Source: Amycolatopsis alba DSM 44262
GTDB taxonomy: Bacteria > Actinomycetota > Actinomycetes > Mycobacteriales > Pseudonocardiaceae
Direction of reading: 5' to 3'
NCBI RefSeq assembly: GCF_000384215.1
Contig: NZ_KB913032.1
Coordinates: forward strand, 8,827,605 to 8,891,604
DNA length: 64,000 nt
Part shown: positions 23,875 through 42,323 of the stretch, piece by piece
How positions within the stretch are numbered: the first letter of the stretch is position 1
Layout of the letters: the number at the start of each line of letters is the position of its first letter
Translations under genes and position numbers: made by a program
The notes under the pieces: model-generated
Databases searched by the model: none
Told to the model about the DNA's origin: nothing
The model's input: the letters and a program-made list of their open reading frames with translations, nothing else

Positions 23875-26800
23875 TCAGCCCTCCGAGGTCGACATCGCCC
23901 GGCTGATCAGGTCACCCACGTCCAGATCGTCGATCGCCTCGACGGACACCGCAGGCTCGGACGAGGGCAGCTCCTCCGCCAGCTTCACCAGTGCCTCCAG
24001 CACCCCCAGCTCCCGGAACCGGTCGAGCGACGCGCCGGCCAGTGCCCGCCGCAGGCGCGCTTCGTCCGGCACCGCCACTTCGGGGAACAGCAGCGTGCCC
24101 AGGTGCGCGGCGAGCGCCGACGGGGTCGGGTGGTCGAAAACCACCGTCGCCCCCAATGACCGGCCGGCGGCGGCCGCGAGCCGGTTGCGCAGATCGACCG
24201 AGGTCAGCGAGTCGAATCCGAGGTCGGTGAACGCGTGTTCCGGGTCCACTTCGCCCGCCGTCGCGAACCCGAGTACCTGCGCGGTGTGGGTCCGGACCAG
24301 GTCTTCCAGCGCGTCCGGTGTCACCACGACAGGCTCCGTAACCGGAGAAGCCGTCCGCCGCACGGGAAGCCGGACGAGTCCGGTGAGCAGCGCGGGCAGC
24401 ACGCCCGCCCGTGCCTGGTCCCGCAGCCCGGCCAGGTCGAGTTTGACGGGTACGGCCACCGGACCCGGCGCCAGGTCGAACAGTGCCGCGCCTTCCTCCG
24501 GGCTCAGTGCGCCGAAGCCGTCGCGCCGCATCCTGTCGATCAGCGCCTGATCGAGGACGCCGCCCATCCCCTCGGCGGCCCACATCCCGTAGGCGAGCGA
24601 CCGCGCGGGCAGGCCGTCGGCGTGCCGACGTTCGGCCAGCGCGTCCAGGTAGGCGTTGGCCGCGGCGTAGTTGCCCTGTCCCGGACCGCCGAGCACACCG
24701 GACACCGACGAGATCAGCACGAACTCGGTCAGCGGCCGGTCGAGGGTCAGTTCGTGCAGGTGACGTGCCCCGTAGGCCTTCGGACCGAGGACCCGGTCCA
24801 GGCGTTCCGGCGTCAGCGCGGTGACGACACCGTCGTCGAGGACACCTGCCGCGTGCACGACACCCGACAGCTCGGGGATGCCGTCGAGCAGGGCGGCCAC
24901 GGCGTCGCGATCGGCGACGTCGCACGCTTCGACGCGCACGTCGGCGCCCAGTTCGCCCAGCCGGGCGGCCAGTTCCTCCGCGCCGGGGGCCGCGAGGCCG
25001 CGACGGCTGGTGAGGACCAGGCTTTCGACGCCGTGTCCGGTGACGAGCCGTTCGGCCAGTTGAGCCCCGACACCACCGGTCCCGCCGGTGATCAGCACCG
25101 TCCCCGTGGACTCCCAGTCCGGCTTCGGGCCGGGCTCGGCCCGGACCAGCCGTGGCACCTCGGCCCGGCCGTCCCGGACCCGGACGCGGGGTTCCCCGGT
25201 GGCCAGCGCGATGTCCACATCGGACACTTCGCCGTCGAGGATGACGAACCGGCCGGGGTTCTCCGCCTGAGCGGACCGCACCAGCCCGGCGGCGGCCGCG
25301 TCGCCGAGACCGTCCCCGGTGACCACCACCAGCCGCGACCCGGAGAACCGGGATTCGGTCAGGAAGCGTTGCAGGACGGCAAGGACGGCATGGATCCCTT
25401 CCGGCGGAACCGGCAGGACGACCACCGGTGGCACCGGCTCGGTCACCTCGTCCCACCGCGCCCACGGCACCGGCGTCGCGGACACGGGCTCGGCCGCGAT
25501 GTGCTCGACGCGGAACAGCGACCGGTCCTCACCGGACCGCAACTGCTCACCGGTGACCGCGCGGACGACCAGCGAACCGACCGACAGCACCGGCGCTCCG
25601 GCGAGATCGGTCAGGTCGAGCGCGACCTCACCGGGCGCGATGAACCGCAGCCGCGCCCGGACCGTCGTGGCGCCGGTCGCGTGCAGGCTGACGTCGCTCC
25701 AGCTGAACGGCAGCGCCCCCGATTCCTCGCCCTCGCCGAGGAACATGCCGTGCAGGGCGGCGTCGAACAGCGCGGGGTGGATGCCGAAGCGGGCCGCGTC
25801 GTCGCGGGCCTCCTCCGGCAGCGAGATCTCGGCGTAACGGTCCTCGCCGTGCCGCCAGGCCGCCCGCAGGCCCTGGAAGAGCGGGCCGTAGGTGAACCCG
25901 CGGTCGGCGAGGTCGTCGTAGAACGAGCCGAGGTCGATCGGCTCCAGGCCGTCCGGCCACGCGAATCCCTTGACGGCCGGGTTCGCCTCGGCCAGCAGCC
26001 CGAGCGCGTTGAGTTCCCAGTCCTCGCCGGGGATCCGCGAGTGGATGGTCACCGCGGCCGCGCCGCTGACCGCGACCTGCAGTTCGATCGGGCCGCTCTC
26101 GGGGAGCACCACCGGCGCGTGCAGGGTCAGTTCGACCAGCCGCAGCCGCCCGGCCTCGTCACCCGCCCGGACGGCGAGTTCGGCGAGCGCCGCGCCCGGC
26201 AGCAGGACGGTGTCGTGCACGGTGTGCCCGGCGAGCCACGGGTGGGTCGCGAGCGAAAGCCGTCCGGTGAGAACGGTCCCGTCACCCTCGGCGAGCGAGA
26301 GCCCGGCGGCGAGCAGCGGATGCCCCGGCGAGTCCAGCCCGGCCGACGTGAGGTCTCCGACCGGAGCCGGTTCGAGCCAGAAGTTCTTGTACTGGAAGGG
26401 ATAGGTCGGCAGGTCGAGTGCGCGCACACCGGGCAGGACCGCGTCCCAGCCGACGCGGGCGCCCTGGACGTACAGGGTGGCGAGCGCGGTCATCGCCGTC
26501 ACGGCTTCGTCTTGTCCCTTGCGCAGCAGGGGAATGCCGTCGGTGAGCGGCGAGAGCACCGCGTCGGGGCCGAGTTCGAGGAACTTCGTGACGCCCTCGG
26601 CGCGGAGGGTTTCGACGGCCGCGGCGAACCGGACGGTGTCCCGCACATGGGCGACCCAGTACGCCGGGTCGGTCACGGCCGGCAGCATCGGGATGCGCGG
26701 CTCCGAGAACGTCAGCTCCCGCACCACCGCGGCGAACTCGTCCAGCATCGGTTCCATCAGCACCGAATGGAACGCGTGCGAAACGTCGAGGCGTTTGGTC

Positions 26801-29800
26801 TTCCGGTCCTTGAACCGTTCCACGAAAGCCAGCGTCGGCTCCTCGGCGCCCGACAACACCACCGAAGAAGGCCCGTTCACCGCGGCCAGCGAAACACCGG
26901 ACGGCAGCTCCCCGATCTCCTCCTCGGACGCCTGCAGCGCGACCATCACGCCGCCCTCGGGCAGGGCCTGCATCAACCGGCCCCGCGCCGTGACCAGCTT
27001 CGCCGCGTCCTCCAACGAAAACACACCGGCGACATGAGCCGCCGCGATCTCACCGATCGAGTGCCCCGCCAGGAAATCAGGCCGCACTCCCCAAGACTCC
27101 ACCAAGCGGAACAGCGCCACCTCGAGCGCGAAGATCGCGGGCTGCGCGAACTCCGTCCTGCCCAGGTCACCGAACTCCGGCAGCAGCGCGCACACCTCGT
27201 CATACGCCGCCGCGAACACCGGGAACGCCTGATACAGCTCAGCGCCCATGCCGGGACGCTGCGAGCCCTGACCGGTGAACAGGAAGGCCAGTTTGCCCGG
27301 CTGCGCCTTGCCGGTGATCCCGCCACCTTCGGCGACGGCTTCGAGCCCGGCGCGTAGTCCGGCCGCGTCAGAGCCGACGACGGCGGCCCGTCGCTCGTGC
27401 GCGGTCCGTGTCGTGGCCAAGGAGTACGCGACAGCGCGCGGATCCTCAGTGTCCACAAGGGACAGAAGAGCACGAGCCCGCTCGGCCAGTGCCTGATCGG
27501 TCTTCGCCGACAGCACCCACGGTACGACGCCGTGCGTGCCGGGCTCGGCGGGCGCTTCGGCCGGGACCTGTTCCAGGACGACGTGCGCGTTGGTCCCGCT
27601 GATCCCGAACGACGACACCGCCGCGCGCCGCGGCCTGCCGGAACCGGGCCACTCGCGCGGTTCGGTGAGCAGTTCGATCGCGCCGGCGTCCCATTCGACC
27701 TCGGCCGACGGTTCCGCCGCGTGCAGGGTCCTGGGCAGCGTGCCCCGCCGCATCGCCTCGACCATCTTGATGATCCCGGCGACCCCCGCCGCGGCCTGCG
27801 TATGGCCGAGGTTCGACTTGACCGAGCCGAACCACAGCGGTTCGTCCCGTTCCACGCCGTAGGTCGCGATGAGCGCCTGTGCCTCGATCGGGTCGCCCAG
27901 TCTCGTGCCCGTGCCGTGCGCCTCGACCGCGTCGATGTCCGAAGTGGACAGTCCGGCGTCGGCGAGCGCCGCGCGGATCACCCGCTGCTGCGAGGGACCG
28001 TTCGGCGCGGTGAGACCGTTGGACGCGCCGTCCTGGTTGACCGCGGAACCGCGGACCACGGCCAGCACCGGATGCCCGTTGCGGCGGGCATCGGAAAGCC
28101 GCTCCAGCACGAGGATCCCGGCGCCTTCCGACCAGCCGGTGCCGTCGGCGCCGTCGGAGAACGACTTGCAGCGCCCGTCCGGGGAAAGCCCGCGCTGGCG
28201 GGAGAAGTCGAGGAACGTCTCCGGCGTCGCCATCACGGTGACCCCGCCGGCGAGCGCCATGTCGCACTCCCCCGCCCGCAGCGACCGGGCGGCCAGATGC
28301 AGGGCGACCAGCGAAGACGAACACGCCGTGTCGACCGACACCGCCGGGCCTTCCAGCCCGAGGGTGTACGCGATCCGCCCGGACAGCACGCTGGCCGAAG
28401 TGCCGGTCCCCAGGAATCCGGCGACGCTGTCGGGGACGCTGGCCAGTTTCGCGGCGTAGTCGTAGTACATGATCCCGGCGAACACACCGGTGGCACTGCC
28501 CTTCAGCGACGCCGGGTCGAGCCGGGCACGTTCGAGGGCCTCCCAGCTGATTTCGAGCAGGAGCCGCTGCTGCGGGTCCATCGCGAGCGCTTCACGAGGC
28601 GAGATCCCGAAGAACTCCGGGTCGAATTCGCCCGCGTCGTGCAGGAATCCGCCGTGCCGCGTGTAGGTCTTGCCGGGCAGGCCGGGCTCGGGGTCGTAGA
28701 TGCCGTCGACGTCCCAGCCGCGCCCGCCGGGGAACGGCGAGATCGCGTCGGTGCCCGCGTCCACGAGGTCCCACAGGTCCTCGGGTGACCGGACGCCGCC
28801 GGGATAACGGCAGCTCATCGCGACGATCGCGATCGGCTCGTCGGCGGCGCCGCGGCGGGTCACCACCGGCCGGGCCCGCTCCGGGGCACCGAGCAATTCG
28901 GTGCCGAGGAACGCGGCCACCGCCGCCGGGCTCGGATGGTCGAAAACGAGCGTCGCGGGCAACCGCAGACCGGTCTCGGCGGTGAGTTCGTTGCGCAGTT
29001 CGACCGACGTCAGCGAGTCGAAGCCCAGTTCGGTGAACGGCCTCGACGGCTCCACGGTCTCCGCGCCCGCCCGGCCCAGGACGGCCGCCACGCGGGCCCG
29101 GACCAGCTCGATCAGGAAGGCTTCGCGGTCGGCCTCGGACAACCCCGTGAGCCGTCCCGCCAGGCCGGTGTCGGTGCGGCGGGCGGCTTCGCGGCGGGTC
29201 CGGACGCGGACCAGTCCGCGCAGCAGGGGCGGGACCCCGGCGTTCCGCACGGCCGCGAGGTCGAGCCGCACCGGCACGAGGACGGCGCCGCCCTCGGCCA
29301 CGGCGGCATCGAACAGCGCGAGTCCTTCTTCCGGTTCGAGGGCGCCGAAGCCGTCCTTGCCGATCCGGTCCCGGTCGGTGTCGCTCAGCGCGGCACCCAT
29401 GCCGTCCCGCCACAGGCCCCAGGCCAGTGACTGGGCCGGCTTCCCGTCGGCACGACGCTGCCGCGCGAGGGCGTCCAGCGCGGCGTTCGCGGCCGAGTAC
29501 GCCCCCTGTCCCGGTGAGCCGAACACCCCGGCGATCGAGGAGAACAGCACGAAGAAGTCGAGGTCGCCGGTGAGTTCGTCGAGCACGTGCGCGGCGGTCG
29601 CCTTCGCCCGGAAGACCCCGTCGAGCCGCTCGGGAGTGAGCGACGTGACGACACCGTCGTCGAGAACGCCCGCCGCGTGGACGACGCCGGTGACCGGCGG
29701 TTCGGCCCGGTCCAGCAGGGCACGCACCTGGTCGCGGTCGGCGACGTCGCAGGCCTCGATCCGGGCCCCGAGTTCCTCGGCGAGTTCCTTGGCGCCGGGC

Positions 29801-32800
29801 GCGGCCTCGCCGCGGCGGCTCACCAGCAGCAGGTTCCGGACACCGTGCCCGGTGACCAGATGCCGCGCGAGACGGGCGCCGAGCCCGCCGGTACCGCCGG
29901 TGATCAGGACCGTGCCGGAAGTGTCCAGTGTGGACTCACCGGCTCCGGCCCTGGCGAGGCGTGGCGCGTGGGGCACGCCGTCGAGCACGTGCACCTCGGG
30001 TTCACCGGTGGCGAGCGCGGCCTCGACGTCGGCGTGGGTGCCGCGCACCAGGACGATCCGCCCCGGATGCTCGGCCTGCGCGGCCCGGACCAGCCCTTCG
30101 ACCGCACTTTCGCGACCGGTCAGCACCGCGAGCGGGGCAGGCTCGTCCGTGGCCAGGAAGTCTTGCAGCGCAGAAAGAGTGACGTCGAGCGAGCCGGCTT
30201 CCAACACCGCCGCGGGTGCGATGTCCGAGGAACCGACGGGAAGCGGAACGTCTTCGACGCGATAAAGACCGTCCCGCACGGTGGCCGTCGCCGTGACGGC
30301 GCGGACGCTGAGCCCGCCCACGGAGGCGACCGGCGCGCCCGTCCCGTCGGCGAGGTCGAGCGCGAAGCCGTCGGCGACCGGCCGGGCATGGACCCGCAAC
30401 TCGGTCGCGCCCCGTGCGTGCAGCACGACGTCGCGCCAAGCGAACGGCACCGATCCCTGGTCCTCGCCGGGAACGGCGGTGGCCTGGAGCGCGGCGTCCA
30501 GCAAGGCCGGGTGCAGGCCGAACTTCGCCGCCTGGTCGGCGTCCGGCAGGGCGACCTCGGCGAAGATCTCGGTGCCGCGGCGCCAGACCTTGCGCAGACC
30601 GCGGAACATCGGCCCGTAGGCCAACCCGGCGGCGGCGAGCCGGTCGTAGGCGTCTTCGAGGCCCAGGACTTCGGCATTCTCGGGCGGCCACGGAATGTCC
30701 ATAGTGGACATAGTGGACACAGTGGGATTGCCGAGGAAGCCGGTGGCGTGGGTGGTCCACGGTTGCTCCGGCAGCCGGGAATGGATCGACACCGGGCGGC
30801 GGCCGTGCTCGTCGGGAGCTCCCGCGACGACCTGGACCTCGGGTGCGGCGCCGGGTTCGAGGACCAGCGGCTCCTGCAGGATCAGCTCTTCCACGCCCGC
30901 GCAGCCCGCTTCGTCACCCGCGCGGACGGCGAGTTCGGCGAACGCCGTGCCGGGGACGAGTACGCGGCCCGCGACGACGTGGTCGGCCAGCCAGGGGTGC
31001 CGGTCGAGCGAAAGCCGTCCGGTGAGCAGGACCCCGTCGTCGGCGGCGATGGACACCGCGGCGCCGAGCAGCGGATGGTCCGCGGCGGCGAGCCCGGCCG
31101 CCGTGACGTCGGCGTCGCTTTCCTGACCGAGCCAGAAGTGCTCGTGCTGGAAGGCATAGGTCGGCAGTTCGGTGAACCGGCCGCTGCCGCCGAGGTACGC
31201 GGCCCAGTCGACGGCGACACCGCGCGCGTGCAACGCGCCGAGCGCGGTGACCAGTTGCCGGGGTTCGTCGTGACCGCGGCGCAGCGCGGGCACCCCGCCG
31301 TCGACGAGCGCGCTGAGCACGGCGTCCGGCCCGAGCTCGAAGAACTTCGTGACCCCGGCGGCCGTCAAGCGCTGAACCGCGTCGGAGAACCGCACGGTCT
31401 CGCGGACGTGGGCGACCCAGTACGCCGGGTCGGTCACGGGCGACAGCATCGGGATGCGCGGCTCCGAGAACGTCAGCTCACGCACCACCGCGGCGAAGTC
31501 GTCCAGCATCGGTTCCATCAGCACCGAATGGAACGCGTGCGAAACGTCGAGGCGTTTGGTCTTCCGGTCCTTGAACCGTTCCACGAAAGCCAGCGTCGGC
31601 TCCTCGGCGCCCGACAACACCACCGAAGAAGGCCCGTTCACCGCGGCCAGCGAAACACCGGACGGCAGCTCCCCGATCTCCTCCTCGGACGCCTGCACGG
31701 CCACCATCACGCCGCCCTCGGGCAGCGCCTGCATCAACCGGCCCCGCGCCGTGACCAGCTTCGCCGCGTCCTCCAACGAAAACACACCGGCGACATGAGC
31801 CGCCGCGATCTCACCGATCGAGTGCCCCGCCAGGAAATCAGGCCGCACTCCCCACGACTCCACCAACCGGGACAACGCCACTTGCAAAGCGAAGATCGCG
31901 GGCTGCGCGAACTCCGTCCGGCCGAGGTCCCCGATCTCCGGCAGCAACGCGGAAACCTCGTCATACGCCGCCGCGAACACCGGAAAAGCCCGATACAGCT
32001 CGGTTCCCATGCCGGGACGCTGCGAACCCTGCCCGGTGAACAGGAAGGCCAGCCCGCCCTCGGTGACACGGTTCGCGGCGACTTCGGACAGACCCGCCGA
32101 GAGGGTTTCCCAGTCCGTGCCGGTGACCACGGCCCGGTACGGCAGCGCCGCACGGGTGGTCAGCGTGTGCGCGACGTCGATCGGCTCCGCGGTTCCCGCG
32201 ACCGACAGCAGACGGGACGCCTGAGCGGCCAGCGCCGGTCCGGTGGCCGCTGACAGCAGTAGCGGCACGATGGCGGGCGCGTCCTGGACGACGGCCGGTT
32301 CCGCCGGAGGGGCCTGTTCCAGCACGACGTGCGCGTTGGTCCCGCTGATCCCGAACGACGACACCGCCGCCGAGCGCGGACGGCCGGTCTCGGGCCACGG
32401 AGTGCGTTCGGTCAGCAGCGAGACCGGTCCGGCCGCCCAGTCGACCTCGCGGCTGGGCGTGCCGACGTTCAGCGTCGGCGGCAGGACACCGTGGCGCATC
32501 GCCTCGACCATCTTGATGATCCCGGCGACCCCGGCCGCGGCCTGCGCGTGCCCGAAGTTCGATTTGACCGAGCCGAGGAACAGCGGGCGGTCGCGGCCGC
32601 GGCCGTAGGTGGCCATCAGCGCTTCGGCCTCGATCGGGTCACCCAGCCTGGTCCCCGTGCCGTGCGCCTCGATGGCGTCGACGTCCGAAGTGGACAGTCG
32701 CGCGTCGGCGAGCGCGGCACGGATCACGCGCTGCTGCGAAGGACCGTTCGGCGCGGTGAGGCCGTTCGACGCGCCGTCGGAGTTCACCGCGGTTCCCCGC

Positions 32801-33684
32801 ACCACGGCGAGGATCCGGTGACCGTTGCGCTGGGCGTCGGACAGCTTCTCCAGCACGAGCATCCCGACGCCCTCGGCCCAGGCGGTGCCGTCGGCGTCGT
32901 CGGAGAACGACTTGCAGCGCCCGTCCGGGGCCAGGCCGCGCTGCCGGGCGAAGTCGACAAAGATCCCCGGCGACGCCATCAGGTTCACGCCGCCTGCCAG
33001 CGCCAGGGTGCACTCCCCCGCGCGCAGGCCACGCACCGCGGCGTGCACGGCGACCAGGGACGACGAGCACGCCGTGTCGATCGACACCGCCGGGCCCTCC
33101 AGGCCGAGCTGGTAGGCGATCCGTCCGGAGTGGACACTGCAGGTGGTACCGGTGAGCAGGTAGCCGTCCACCGTGTCACCGGGGTTGTGCAGGCGCGGCC
33201 CGTATTCCTGCGCGGAAACGCCGACGTAGACCCCGGTCTGGCTGCCGCGCAGCGCGGCCGGGTCGAGACCGGCACGTTCGACGGCCTCCCAGCCGACCTC
33301 CAGCAGCAGCCGCTGCTGCGGTTCCATCGCCAGCGCCTCGCGTGGCGAGATCCCGAAGAACTCGGCGTCGAACCCGGCGGCGCCGGGGAGGAAACCGCCG
33401 GTGCGCACGTAGGTGGTGCCGCGCCGGTCGGGGTCGTCGTCGAACAGGCCGGAGGTGTCCCAGCCGCGGTCGGCCGGGAATTCGCCGATCCCGTCGCGGC
33501 CGGATTCGACCAGGTCCCACAGCGCGGCGGGCGTGTCGGCCCCGCCGGGGAACCGGCAGGCCATGCCGACGATCGCGACCGGCTCGTGCCGTCCGTCCTC
33601 GGCGTCGCGCAGCCGTTCCCTGGTCCGGTGCAGGTCCCCGGTCACCCGCTTCAGCAGGTCGAGAAGCTTCTCTTGGTCCGCCAT
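23875..33684 (-). CDS. Type I PKS, two modules: KS-AT-DH-KR-ACP x2
   Basis: About 3,269 residues from ATG 33684 (GAGGG upstream; GTG 33687 also possible). The N-terminal docking coil is [20 protein letters not shown]. Module A: KS Cys about 209, AT GHSIGE about 620 and SHAFHS about 715, [12 protein letters not shown] about 902 and [20 protein letters not shown] about 1262 with [22 protein letters not shown] about 1555. Module B: KS Cys about 1787, AT GHSIGE about 2207 and SHAFHS about 2301, [12 protein letters not shown] about 2485 and [20 protein letters not shown] about 2867 with AGVLDD, ACP about 3155. Both ATs predict malonyl-CoA; each module should leave a double bond. The C-terminus ([17 protein letters not shown]) is the docking helix class that pairs with ELVxALRxSLKEN-type coils, as found on the 8938 gene. 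The two AT regions are almost identical at DNA level. Confidence 0.95.
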   Translation of the reverse strand: MADQEKLLDLLKRVTGDLHRTRERLRDAEDGRHEPVAIVGMACRFPGGADTPAALWDLVESGRDGIGEFPADRGWDTSGLFDDDPDRRGTTYVRTGGFLPGAAGFDAEFFGISPREALAMEPQQRLLLEVGWEAVERAGLDPAALRGSQTGVYVGVSAQEYGPRLHNPGDTVDGYLLTGTTCSVHSGRIAYQLGLEGPAVSIDTACSSSLVAVHAAVRGLRAGECTLALAGGVNLMASPGIFVDFARQRGLAPDGRCKSFSDDADGTAWAEGVGMLVLEKLSDAQRNGHRILAVVRGTAVNSDGASNGLTAPNGPSQQRVIRAALADARLSTSDVDAIEAHGTGTRLGDPIEAEALMATYGRGRDRPLFLGSVKSNFGHAQAAAGVAGIIKMVEAMRHGVLPPTLNVGTPSREVDWAAGPVSLLTERTPWPETGRPRSAAVSSFGISGTNAHVVLEQAPPAEPAVVQDAPAIVPLLLSAATGPALAAQASRLLSVAGTAEPIDVAHTLTTRAALPYRAVVTGTDWETLSAGLSEVAANRVTEGGLAFLFTGQGSQRPGMGTELYRAFPVFAAAYDEVSALLPEIGDLGRTEFAQPAIFALQVALSRLVESWGVRPDFLAGHSIGEIAAAHVAGVFSLEDAAKLVTARGRLMQALPEGGVMVAVQASEEEIGELPSGVSLAAVNGPSSVVLSGAEEPTLAFVERFKDRKTKRLDVSHAFHSVLMEPMLDDFAAVVRELTFSEPRIPMLSPVTDPAYWVAHVRETVRFSDAVQRLTAAGVTKFFELGPDAVLSALVDGGVPALRRGHDEPRQLVTALGALHARGVAVDWAAYLGGSGRFTELPTYAFQHEHFWLGQESDADVTAAGLAAADHPLLGAAVSIAADDGVLLTGRLSLDRHPWLADHVVAGRVLVPGTAFAELAVRAGDEAGCAGVEELILQEPLVLEPGAAPEVQVVAGAPDEHGRRPVSIHSRLPEQPWTTHATGFLGNPTVSTMSTMDIPWPPENAEVLGLEDAYDRLAAAGLAYGPMFRGLRKVWRRGTEIFAEVALPDADQAAKFGLHPALLDAALQATAVPGEDQGSVPFAWRDVVLHARGATELRVHARPVADGFALDLADGTGAPVASVGGLSVRAVTATATVRDGLYRVEDVPLPVGSSDIAPAAVLEAGSLDVTLSALQDFLATDEPAPLAVLTGRESAVEGLVRAAQAEHPGRIVLVRGTHADVEAALATGEPEVHVLDGVPHAPRLARAGAGESTLDTSGTVLITGGTGGLGARLARHLVTGHGVRNLLLVSRRGEAAPGAKELAEELGARIEACDVADRDQVRALLDRAEPPVTGVVHAAGVLDDGVVTSLTPERLDGVFRAKATAAHVLDELTGDLDFFVLFSSIAGVFGSPGQGAYSAANAALDALARQRRADGKPAQSLAWGLWRDGMGAALSDTDRDRIGKDGFGALEPEEGLALFDAAVAEGGAVLVPVRLDLAAVRNAGVPPLLRGLVRVRTRREAARRTDTGLAGRLTGLSEADREAFLIELVRARVAAVLGRAGAETVEPSRPFTELGFDSLTSVELRNELTAETGLRLPATLVFDHPSPAAVAAFLGTELLGAPERARPVVTRRGAADEPIAIVAMSCRYPGGVRSPEDLWDLVDAGTDAISPFPGGRGWDVDGIYDPEPGLPGKTYTRHGGFLHDAGEFDPEFFGISPREALAMDPQQRLLLEISWEALERARLDPASLKGSATGVFAGIMYYDYAAKLASVPDSVAGFLGTGTSASVLSGRIAYTLGLEGPAVSVDTACSSSLVALHLAARSLRAGECDMALAGGVTVMATPETFLDFSRQRGLSPDGRCKSFSDGADGTGWSEGAGILVLERLSDARRNGHPVLAVVRGSAVNQDGASNGLTAPNGPSQQRVIRAALADAGLSTSDIDAVEAHGTGTRLGDPIEAQALIATYGVERDEPLWFGSVKSNLGHTQAAAGVAGIIKMVEAMRRGTLPRTLHAAEPSAEVEWDAGAIELLTEPREWPGSGRPRRAAVSSFGISGTNAHVVLEQVPAEAPAEPGTHGVVPWVLSAKTDQALAERARALLSLVDTEDPRAVAYSLATTRTAHERRAAVVGSDAAGLRAGLEAVAEGGGITGKAQPGKLAFLFTGQGSQRPGMGAELYQAFPVFAAAYDEVCALLPEFGDLGRTEFAQPAIFALEVALFRLVESWGVRPDFLAGHSIGEIAAAHVAGVFSLEDAAKLVTARGRLMQALPEGGVMVALQASEEEIGELPSGVSLAAVNGPSSVVLSGAEEPTLAFVERFKDRKTKRLDVSHAFHSVLMEPMLDEFAAVVRELTFSEPRIPMLPAVTDPAYWVAHVRDTVRFAAAVETLRAEGVTKFLELGPDAVLSPLTDGIPLLRKGQDEAVTAMTALATLYVQGARVGWDAVLPGVRALDLPTYPFQYKNFWLEPAPVGDLTSAGLDSPGHPLLAAGLSLAEGDGTVLTGRLSLATHPWLAGHTVHDTVLLPGAALAELAVRAGDEAGRLRLVELTLHAPVVLPESGPIELQVAVSGAAAVTIHSRIPGEDWELNALGLLAEANPAVKGFAWPDGLEPIDLGSFYDDLADRGFTYGPLFQGLRAAWRHGEDRYAEISLPEEARDDAARFGIHPALFDAALHGMFLGEGEESGALPFSWSDVSLHATGATTVRARLRFIAPGEVALDLTDLAGAPVLSVGSLVVRAVTGEQLRSGEDRSLFRVEHIAAEPVSATPVPWARWDEVTEPVPPVVVLPVPPEGIHAVLAVLQRFLTESRFSGSRLVVVTGDGLGDAAAAGLVRSAQAENPGRFVILDGEVSDVDIALATGEPRVRVRDGRAEVPRLVRAEPGPKPDWESTGTVLITGGTGGVGAQLAERLVTGHGVESLVLTSRRGLAAPGAEELAARLGELGADVRVEACDVADRDAVAALLDGIPELSGVVHAAGVLDDGVVTALTPERLDRVLGPKAYGARHLHELTLDRPLTEFVLISSVSGVLGGPGQGNYAAANAYLDALAERRHADGLPARSLAYGMWAAEGMGGVLDQALIDRMRRDGFGALSPEEGAALFDLAPGPVAVPVKLDLAGLRDQARAGVLPALLTGLVRLPVRRTASPVTEPVVVTPDALEDLVRTHTAQVLGFATAGEVDPEHAFTDLGFDSLTSVDLRNRLAAAAGRSLGATVVFDHPTPSALAAHLGTLLFPEVAVPDEARLRRALAGASLDRFRELGVLEALVKLAEELPSSEPAVSVEAIDDLDVGDLISRAMSTSEG

Positions 33685-33698
33685 CACACCCTCGCTGG

Positions 33699-33919
33699 TC
33701 AGAAGATCTCGTCGGTGAGGAAGTCGAAGACCTTGTCGACAGCGGCGTCGAAGAGCAGGTCGTCGAACTCGTCGTCCTTGTCTCCGGCCGCGTAGGCCAG
33801 CAGCAGCTTCTTCAGCGGCTTGGCGACTTTCTTGCGGTCTTCGGGTTCCAGGTCGCCGAGGCGCTCGCTCAGCCGCTCGATGTCGGCGAGCACCTTGGCG
33901 ACGGCTTTCTTGTCCGCCA

Positions 33920-33920
<1 letters not shown>
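33699..33920 (-). CDS. Free-standing PKS C-terminal docking-domain-like protein
   Basis: 73 residues, ATG 33920, overlapping the preceding PKS stop as TGATG; the next PKS starts 14 bases after its stop. It has strong third-position GC and so is coding. Three predicted helices: [37 protein letters not shown], an acidic linker ([11 protein letters not shown]), then [14 protein letters not shown]. This lines up almost gap-free with the last 67 residues of the upstream PKS ([42 protein letters not shown]), which form a class 1a C-terminal docking domain. It contains no ACP or catalytic motif. It may be a trans-acting docking peptide that competes for or bridges the PKS interface, or the leftover of a deleted PKS gene. 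The lysine-rich helix 2 differs from the usual acidic/arginine mix. Confidence 0.75.
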
Positions 33921-40309
<6,389 letters not shown>

Positions 40310-40324
40310 GCGCGCACTCGCCAC

Positions 40325-40612
40325 CTCGGGTCGCCTGGCACAGGGAAGTCGCGGTCCAGCTAGCCACAGCGGCCGTCACGGGCGGGACGGAACTGTTCCA
40401 CCGCCGGGTAACCGCCCGCTCCCTGCCGGGTTTCCGGGTCGTGGACAAGCGGTGGAAAAGGTATCCAGCGCCCCTGATCGGAATCGTTAACGTGGCTTTC
40501 GGCGAACCGGATTTCAGCGCCCCGATTTCAGCGCACGACCCGTAGCCGCACGAGAACGCCGGCGTCCGCCGTGCCGGCCGGGCCGCCAGAACTAGTGCCG
40601 GAGGTAACGCCG
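40325..40612. promoter_or_regulatory. Divergent promoter region, PKS versus starter genes
   Basis: About 290 bases between the PKS start and the oxidase start must hold the promoters of both operons and is the natural target for the pathway regulators. I see a small palindrome gttaac (in atcgttaacgtgg, near 40486) and a GC-rich inverted segment near 40400-40440 (gggtaaccgcccgctccctg), but no match I can call to a known LAL or PAS-LuxR box. Confidence 0.5.
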
Positions 40613-42304
40613 ATGACCATGTCTCCCGTCGAAGAACGCGTCCTGCCCCGCCAGCGCGCCGAGGCGGCGCCGCCGACGAGCATGCTGTGCCCCGATTTCC
40701 CGTTCGCCTACGACGACTGGATCCGCCATCCCGCCGGTATCGGCCGGGTGCCGCGCCAGGCGCACGGCACCGAGGTCGCGGTGATCGGCGGCGGCCTGTC
40801 CGGGATGGTGGCCGCCTACGAGCTGATGAAGCTCGGGCTCAAGCCGGTGATCTACGAGGCCGAGCAGCTGGGCGGCCGGATGCGCTCGGTGAGCCTGCCC
40901 GGCTACCCGGACGCCGTCGCCGAACTGGGCGCCATGCGCTTCCCGCCGTCGGCCGGGGCGCTCTTCCACTACATCGACAAGGTGGGGCTGGAGACGACGC
41001 CGTTCCCCAACCCGCTCTCCCCCGCGTCGCCGAGCACGGTGATCAACCTGCACGGCGAGAACCACTGGGCGCGCACGTCCGCCGACCTGCCGCCGGTGTA
41101 CCGCGAGGTCAACGACGCCTGGACGAAGACGCTGCAGGAGCAGGCCGACATGTCGCTGATGGAGGACGCCATCCGGCGCCGCGACATCACGACCATCAAG
41201 GCGCTGTGGAACCACCTGGTCACCAAGTTCGACAACGTGTCGTTCTACGGCTTCCTGACCTCGTCCCCGCTGTTCTCCTCCTTCGAGCACCGCGAGATCT
41301 TCGGCCAGGTCGGCTTCGGCTGCGGCGGCTGGGACACCGACTTCCCCAACTCCGCGCTCGAGATCCTGCGGGTGATCTGCACCGACACCAGCGACGAGCA
41401 CCACCGGATCATCGGCGGCTGCCAGCAGCTCCCGCTCGGCCTGTGGGCCGACGAGCCCGCCGATCTCGAATACTGGCCGTCGGGCACGTCGCTGAAGAGC
41501 CTGCACGGCGGCGAGCCGCGACCGGCGGTCGTGCGGATCGACCGGAACGGCCGCGGGTTCACCATCGAGGACGCGAACCGCGACGTGCGCACCTATCCGG
41601 CCGCGATCTTCGCCGCGCAGAACTGGAACCTGCTCTCGGGCATGAAGAGCGACGATTCCCTGCTGCCGCAGCCGGTCTGGACCGCGCTGGAGCGCACCCA
41701 TTACATGGGCGCGTCCAAGCTGTTCGTCATCACCGACCGCCCGTTCTGGCTCGACCAGGACCCGGCGACCGGGCGGGACGTGATGAGCACGACGCTCACC
41801 GACCGCATCCCGCGCGGGGTCTACCTGATCGACAACGGGCCCGACGAACCCGGCACGATGCTGCTGTCCTACACGTGGAACGACGACTCGCTGAAGGTCG
41901 CGTCGCTGACCCCGGACGAGCGGCTCGACGTGATGCTGGACGCGCTGGCCAAGATCTACCCCGGCGTCGACATCCGGTCGCACATGATCGGCCCGCCGAT
42001 CGCGATCACCTGGGAGACCCAGCCGCATTTCAAGGGCGCCTTCAAATCCTGCCTGCCCGGCAGCTACCGCTACCAGCGACGGCTGTTCACCCAGTTCATG
42101 CAGCGTGACGCCGACGACGACCACCGCGGCTTCTTCCTCGCCGGCGACGACGTCGCATGGATCGCCGGTTTCTCCGAGAGCGCGGTCACGACCGCGCTGA
42201 ACGCCGTGTGGGGCGTCGTCGAGCACCTGGGCGGCGGCACCCATCCGGACAACCCCGGTCCCGGCGACGTGTTCGACGAGATCGCCCCGGTGAGCCTGGA
42301 TTGA
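40613..42304 (+). CDS. FAD amine oxidase / amino-acid 2-monooxygenase (starter supply)
   Basis: 563 residues from ATG 40613 with GGAGG seven bases upstream. It belongs to the flavin monoamine oxidase/tryptophan-2-monooxygenase superfamily: FAD dinucleotide motif VAVIGGGLSGMVAAYEL (59-64 GGGxxG), Glu82, LGGRMRS, ELGAMRFPPS, and a C-terminal FAD motif GFFLAGDDVAWIAGFSESAV. Known relatives in guanidino-starter polyketide clusters convert L-arginine to 4-guanidinobutyramide by oxidative decarboxylation. The position, first in an operon with a ligase and an acyltransferase and divergent from an ACP-loaded PKS, supports that role. Substrate (Arg, or another amino acid) is inference. The amide hydrolase the route needs is not in the window. 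Confidence 0.85.
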   Translation: MTMSPVEERVLPRQRAEAAPPTSMLCPDFPFAYDDWIRHPAGIGRVPRQAHGTEVAVIGGGLSGMVAAYELMKLGLKPVIYEAEQLGGRMRSVSLPGYPDAVAELGAMRFPPSAGALFHYIDKVGLETTPFPNPLSPASPSTVINLHGENHWARTSADLPPVYREVNDAWTKTLQEQADMSLMEDAIRRRDITTIKALWNHLVTKFDNVSFYGFLTSSPLFSSFEHREIFGQVGFGCGGWDTDFPNSALEILRVICTDTSDEHHRIIGGCQQLPLGLWADEPADLEYWPSGTSLKSLHGGEPRPAVVRIDRNGRGFTIEDANRDVRTYPAAIFAAQNWNLLSGMKSDDSLLPQPVWTALERTHYMGASKLFVITDRPFWLDQDPATGRDVMSTTLTDRIPRGVYLIDNGPDEPGTMLLSYTWNDDSLKVASLTPDERLDVMLDALAKIYPGVDIRSHMIGPPIAITWETQPHFKGAFKSCLPGSYRYQRRLFTQFMQRDADDDHRGFFLAGDDVAWIAGFSESAVTTALNAVWGVVEHLGGGTHPDNPGPGDVFDEIAPVSLD

Positions 42305-42323
42305 CAGCGGAAAGGACTTCCCC

